Shown here piece after piece: positions 34,208 through 37,561 of a stretch of DNA of 37,561 bases. Within the stretch, counting starts at the first letter, position 1; each line of letters starts with the position of its first letter. The stretch covers positions 1 through 37,561 of the forward strand of contig CASEOW010000037.1 of the NCBI GenBank assembly GCA_949289785.1. Direction: 5' to 3'. Origin of the DNA: an uncultured Bacillota bacterium. Its GTDB lineage: Bacteria; Bacillota; Clostridia; Christensenellales; UBA1242. The translations under genes were made by a program, and so were the position numbers. Under the pieces are notes generated by a model that was not told the origin of the DNA, made no database searches, and saw only the letters and a list, made by a program, of their open reading frames with translations.

Positions 34208-35731
34208 CTATTCAACATTAAGATTTTTTTGATAAAAAACTATTAAAGATGAGTCTTGTTCAAGAGGAAAAGTGACCTCTGAATTTTGATTTAATATTTG
34301 ATTTTCACTAACTTTTGCTTTTTTAGCAATATCCCAAACATCTTCACCTTTTTTTGCAAAAACAACTTCCATTGCATAATCTCTGTTAAATATTTCATCA
34401 AGTTTTTCAACTTCACTTATAACACCACAAGTCTGTGTAGAACTATGATTTATACAGATTTTAACTTTTGCATCATAAAAAAGTTCTCTGCCTTTTTTAA
34501 CAACAACATCTACATCACAAACTACACTATTTATTGAATATACATCACTAATTTCACCATCAAATTTATCTGATAAAGAGAAAGGAACTTCAAGTTGAGC
34601 ACTATTAATAGAACCTTCATCATCATTTAAATAAGCAACAGAGGTTTTTGCAATGCCTTCAACGTAAATTTCACCATCTTGAACATAACTATTAGTTATT
34701 GTAATATTATTTCCACCAAACAACAAAATTTTATCTACTCTAGGTTTATCTTCTTCTAGAACAAGACTACCTTCAATCTTTCCATCAAATGATTTCATGC
34801 AACAATCAGTAGACATTTCAAAAGATGAAGTGGTTACAGATAAATCACAACTTGTCGAATATAAATCTTTAATTATTTCTACTTCTTCTTGACCAAAAGC
34901 ACAAGCTCTCAAAATAATAGGAATATTTATTGTAATTTTACCACCTTTTTCATCATCAACAATTTCACTAACAATTCCATCTTGTTTAACAAATGCTCTA
35001 GCTTCGACAAAACTGTCTTTATTAACACCTTCAATTTCCACTTCTTCTTTAAAAGTATCATATACATAACCACTTTCAAACTTATCACTATCTCCAAGAT
35101 AAATAATTCTTGTTACTATATCCCCAGAAACTGTAACAAAATTTACGCCACTTTGAACATCTTTAACAATAGCACGACTTTCAACAAGAATAACTTTATT
35201 TATCTTTTCTCTGCTAGAAATTTCACTGGAAGTTGAAAATTCACTATTACCACAACCTATAAACTTAATAATTTGAACTTTCTCATTTTTCTTACATACA
35301 TCGTCATCATCACATTTAATTGTTTGTACATCACGATTGCCATAAATAAAACCAGATTGTTCAATGTTTACAGAAATTTTAATTAAATCTCCCGAAACAC
35401 TATCGACATTATAATCAATAACATTAAGATTTATGCAGGCATTTTGTCCGCTTATAATATTATCTCCTTCAAATTTTGAAGAAAATGGACAACTTACATT
35501 AACACAATTAATTTGTCCTTCATCAGTTAAAAAGATTACTTTTAAGTCTAATTGTCCTAGATAATTTATACAACCAGATAAAACTTCACTGCTTTGAACA
35601 CTAGGATCCACTGTAACTGCAAGCACTTTTTGAACATTAGCACCAGCATTAATGTTACATTCAATAGTATTTTCACTTTTGTTAAGCATAACTTTTCTAG
35701 CAACACTAAAATTATTTAATTCAAATGCCAT
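34208..35731 (-). CDS. sipL: SPOCS (DUF3794) and LysM protein, SipL-like
   Basis: In Clostridioides difficile, SipL binds SpoIVA through its LysM domain and anchors the coat around the forespore. Here repeated beta-rich DUF3794/SPOCS-type domains cover residues about 1-440 (for example QKVLAVTVDPS, VEARAFVKQDG and VEGIAKTSVAYLNDDE). A single LysM follows at about 458-503 (VFAKKGEDVWDIAKKAKVSENQ). The length of 507 aa fits SipL (about 520 aa). No signal peptide is present, as expected in the mother cell cytosol. The ATG at 35731 follows GGAGGG by four bases. A sigma-E-like promoter lies 28 bases upstream, consistent with the mother-cell role. Other SPOCS-LysM proteins exist, so orthology is probable, not proven. 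Confidence 0.8.
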   Translation of the reverse strand: MAFELNNFSVARKVMLNKSENTIECNINAGANVQKVLAVTVDPSVQSSEVLSGCINYLGQLDLKVIFLTDEGQINCVNVSCPFSSKFEGDNIISGQNACINLNVIDYNVDSVSGDLIKISVNIEQSGFIYGNRDVQTIKCDDDDVCKKNEKVQIIKFIGCGNSEFSTSSEISSREKINKVILVESRAIVKDVQSGVNFVTVSGDIVTRIIYLGDSDKFESGYVYDTFKEEVEIEGVNKDSFVEARAFVKQDGIVSEIVDDEKGGKITINIPIILRACAFGQEEVEIIKDLYSTSCDLSVTTSSFEMSTDCCMKSFDGKIEGSLVLEEDKPRVDKILLFGGNNITITNSYVQDGEIYVEGIAKTSVAYLNDDEGSINSAQLEVPFSLSDKFDGEISDVYSINSVVCDVDVVVKKGRELFYDAKVKICINHSSTQTCGVISEVEKLDEIFNRDYAMEVVFAKKGEDVWDIAKKAKVSENQILNQNSEVTFPLEQDSSLIVFYQKNLNVE

Positions 35732-35758
35732 TTTACCCTCCAAACATTTTACGAGATA

Positions 35759-35788
35759 TAATTATGAAAATAAAACAAACATTATGAC
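35759..35788 (-). promoter_or_regulatory. Sigma-E-type promoter of the SipL-like gene
   Basis: Minus-strand GTCATAAT (35788-35781) and CATAATTA (35766-35759) separated by 14 bases, close to the sigma-E pattern GTCATATT/CATACAAT. The start is predicted at about 35752, leaving a leader of about 20 bases with GGAGGG. Confidence 0.52.
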
Positions 35789-35834
35789 AAAAAAGTTTAA
35801 AAAACAATAAAAATGGCAATAATGATTAAAAATA

Positions 35835-35862
35835 ATGACTTTTTTAATAGATAGACTAAAAT
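35835..35862 (+). promoter_or_regulatory. Possible promoter of veg
   Basis: ATGACT (35835-35840) and TAAAAT (35857-35862), spacing 16, 30 bases ahead of the ATG. Both hexamers depart from consensus. Confidence 0.4.
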
Positions 35863-35891
35863 TAAATCAAATATAAAAGGAAATATAAATT

Positions 35892-36128
35892 ATGAGAAAA
35901 GCAACAATGAATATTAATGAAATTAAAAATAAAATCTTGCAGTTAAAAGGAATTGAAGTCGAAATGAATATAAACCGTGGACGAAAAAAAATTGATACTA
36001 TAAATGGAACTATACAAGATGTATATCCAAGTGTATTTACAGTATTACTTAAAGATGCAAATAGTACACTTCAAACTTTTTCATATTATGATGTTTTATG
36101 TGGCAATGTTATATTTTCTAAACAATAA
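35892..36128 (+). CDS. veg: Veg family protein
   Basis: A 78-aa Veg-like protein: NRGRKKIDTINGTIQDVYPSVF corresponds to the family's GGRRKTxERSGxLxETYPSVF, and the YYDVLCGNVIF end matches the SYADVLTETVEL strand. In Bacillus subtilis Veg promotes biofilm matrix gene expression. The AAAGGAA site fits the ATG at 35892 (spacing about nine); an internal ATG at 35907 is possible but less well placed. It is divergent from the SipL-like gene, a common neighbourhood in clostridia. Confidence 0.88.
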   Translation: MRKATMNINEIKNKILQLKGIEVEMNINRGRKKIDTINGTIQDVYPSVFTVLLKDANSTLQTFSYYDVLCGNVIFSKQ

Positions 36129-36207
36129 TAATTTTATTATTGTTAAATTTAAAAATATTAAGATATTTAAAATAATATATTTAACTATGTAAAATTTATA
36201 AAATAAA

Positions 36208-36253
36208 AAAAAATAAATTAAAATTTATTTGTCCAAATTTTAATTTATTTTTT
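36208..36253. terminator. Bidirectional terminator between veg and rubrerythrin
   Basis: A perfect 19-bp inverted repeat (36208-36226 and 36235-36253) with an eight-base loop; the stem is entirely A/T and its outer ends are A and T runs. It serves both convergent genes. Confidence 0.75.
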
Positions 36254-36291
36254 ATAAAATATTTATTAATTAATAGAAATATTTGCAAATT

Positions 36292-36828
36292 TTATTTAAA
36301 ATATCTATCAAATAAACCTTTAAATGATTTACCATGTCTAGCTTCATCTCTTGCCATTTCATGTACACTATCATGAATAGCATCCAAATTGAGCTTTTTA
36401 GCAAGAGAAGCAATTTCCATTTTATTTGCTGTCGCTTCATTTTCAGCAATTATTCTTTTTTCAAGATTTTGTTTTGTTGATGTAGAAACAACTTCACCTA
36501 AAAGCTCAGCAAATTTAGCTGCATGTTCAGCCTCTTCCATTGCAGCCTTCTCAAAATATAATCCGATTTCTGAATAACCTTCTCTATAGGCAACTCTACT
36601 CATAGCAAGATACATTCCGACTTCGCTACATTCTCCACTAAAATTCATTTGAAGACCTTCAATAATTTCTTTAGGTGCATCTTTTGCTACTCCAACAAAA
36701 TGTTCAGCTGCCCAATTTAAATCATTTTCAACTACTTCTTTTAAACTAGCACCACACAAAGGGCATTTTTCTGGTGGATTATCTCCATTATGTACATAAC
36801 CACACACAGGACAAATATATTTTTTCAT
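36292..36828 (-). CDS. Reverse rubrerythrin (rubredoxin domain at the N-terminus)
   Basis: A 178-aa peroxide-scavenging protein of anaerobes. The rubredoxin-type iron site is at the N-terminus (Cys6, Cys9, Cys22, Cys25), the reverse of classical rubrerythrin. The ferritin-like four-helix diiron domain follows, with [31 protein letters not shown] and the final [12 protein letters not shown] ligand motif. Relatives in Clostridium reduce H2O2 and are induced by oxygen. GGAG lies upstream of the ATG. No firm promoter or PerR box could be made out. Its presence supports an anaerobic life style. Confidence 0.93.
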   Translation of the reverse strand: MKKYICPVCGYVHNGDNPPEKCPLCGASLKEVVENDLNWAAEHFVGVAKDAPKEIIEGLQMNFSGECSEVGMYLAMSRVAYREGYSEIGLYFEKAAMEEAEHAAKFAELLGEVVSTSTKQNLEKRIIAENEATANKMEIASLAKKLNLDAIHDSVHEMARDEARHGKSFKGLFDRYFK

Positions 36829-37014
36829 AATACATCTCCTTTTATATATTGGTATTTTATCAAATATGCTTTTTAACGCAAAGCAATTTTAAAGATAATT
36901 TTAATAAAATAAATATTTAATAAAAATTACAATTAATATAAAATAATAATCAATTATTTTACTCCTTAAATACTCGTTAACTTGAAAATCTTTAAACTTT
37001 TCCTAAATATAATA

Positions 37015-37032
37015 ATAATCATATATGATTAT
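37015..37032. repeat. Perfect 18-bp palindrome downstream of rpe
   Basis: ATAATCATATATGATTAT reads the same on both strands. It lies 53 bases past the rpe stop, without a T run, so it is not an obvious terminator. It might be a protein site or chance in AT-rich DNA. Confidence 0.3.
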
Positions 37033-37084
37033 ATAAAATAAATATAATTAAAATATATTTTGCAAATCAAAATCCATTATTAAA

Positions 37085-37561
37085 TTATAATTTTAATTCC
37101 TCTATTGCCTTTTCCCTATTTAAAGATTTATAAACAAAACTACCACTAACAAGAATATCCGCACCAGCTTCTGTAATTTTATTAGAATTTAAATTATTTA
37201 CACCACCATCAACTTCAATTTTAAATTTATAATTATTATCCTTTCTAATTTTGTCAAGTAAACGAATTTTTTCTAAACTTTCATTTAAGAATTTTTGTCC
37301 ACTTTCACCTGGCTCTACACTCATAACAAGAATAACATCTAAATCATGAATAAACATTTTTATATCTTTAATATCAGTTTCTGGTTTAATAGAAAGACCA
37401 ACAAGAGTAGAAGATTGTTTTATTTTTTCTATAGCTTTAACAATGTCATTTTTATCTTTGAAAGCTTCATAATGAATAGTTAATATATTCGCTCCAGATT
37501 TTATATAATCATCAATTTTATTTAAAGGTTCGTTTACCATAAGATGAACATCAAGCATGAT
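37085..37561 (-). CDS. rpe: Ribulose-phosphate 3-epimerase, 5' end outside the window
   Basis: The C-terminal part (about 158 codons) of a TIM-barrel epimerase that interconverts ribulose-5-P and xylulose-5-P in the pentose phosphate pathway. Visible motifs are DVHLMVN with the metal-binding His, ILTIHYEA, the catalytic loop MSVEPGESGQKF, the metal/acid motif EVDGGVN, and the phosphate loop ADILVSGSFVYKS. The family is about 215 aa, so roughly 60 N-terminal residues lie beyond the edge. The frame continues past the first Met shown, so that Met is not the start. Confidence 0.93.
   Translation of the reverse strand: MMLDVHLMVNEPLNKIDDYIKSGANILTIHYEAFKDKNDIVKAIEKIKQSSTLVGLSIKPETDIKDIKMFIHDLDVILVMSVEPGESGQKFLNESLEKIRLLDKIRKDNNYKFKIEVDGGVNNLNSNKITEAGADILVSGSFVYKSLNREKAIEELKL

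Noticed and set aside
34298..35236. Plus-strand ORFs opposite the SipL-like gene
   Set aside because: Composition (Asn/Phe/Ile/Thr-rich) mirrors the antisense of a coding strand, with no ribosome sites.

Overview
The window comes from an AT-rich, endospore-forming Firmicute, most likely an uncultured gut-type Clostridia. The evidence is a spore programme (SpoIIGA, sigma-E, sigma-G, SpoIIR, SleB, YpeB, SpoVG, YmxH, a SipL-like protein and a probable SpoVM), Firmicute-style AGGAGG ribosome sites and sigma-A promoters, and TGA used as a stop (standard code). No tRNA, rRNA, CRISPR array or insertion sequence is visible. Nearly all genes lie on the minus strand, so operons read right to left.

Layout. 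(1) 1-2897: the first 965 codons of a very large secreted adhesin (GLUG repeats, InlB-type repeats, a discoidin-like insert), with a consensus sigma-A promoter. (2) 3056-5570: feoA-feoB ferrous iron uptake, followed by a 36-codon gene that looks like spoVM. (3) 5685-6876, plus strand: nrdR and an unrecognised 241-aa protein. (4) 6976-9754: spoIIGA-sigE, then sigG with its own sigma-F-like promoter, then ymxH. (5) 9997-15216: murA-ftsQ-ftsA-ftsZ, plus an orphan 85-aa coiled-coil gene with its own promoter and terminator. (6) 15302-21325: a loose set of accessory genes (Nudix hydrolase, three orphans, inositol-monophosphatase-like enzyme, GNAT, methyltransferase), with an HD hydrolase at 21504-22166. 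It sits between ftsW and murA, where murG and murC usually lie; neither is in the window. (7) 22211-30865: alpha/beta hydrolase-murF-ddl-murE-mraY-murD-ftsW. (8) 31084-37561: spoVG (+), spoIIR-sleB-ypeB, a SipL-like gene divergent from veg, a reverse rubrerythrin, and the 3' part of rpe.

How they work together. MurA, MurE (meso-DAP-type DNPR motif), Ddl, MurF, MraY and MurD supply lipid-linked peptidoglycan precursor, while FtsW, FtsQ, FtsA and FtsZ drive septation. The sporulation genes form a near-complete early signalling set: SpoIIR (forespore) activates SpoIIGA (mother cell), which cleaves pro-sigma-E; sigma-G then acts in the engulfed forespore. The SipL-like protein and the SpoVM candidate would help anchor the coat basement layer, and SleB/YpeB degrade cortex at germination.

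The most unusual items are a MurF whose N-terminal substrate domain is replaced by membrane helices and which is directly coupled to an alpha/beta hydrolase; an FtsA that ends without a membrane-targeting helix; the hidden spoVM-like gene; the accessory block in place of murG/murC; and several orphan genes with good promoters.
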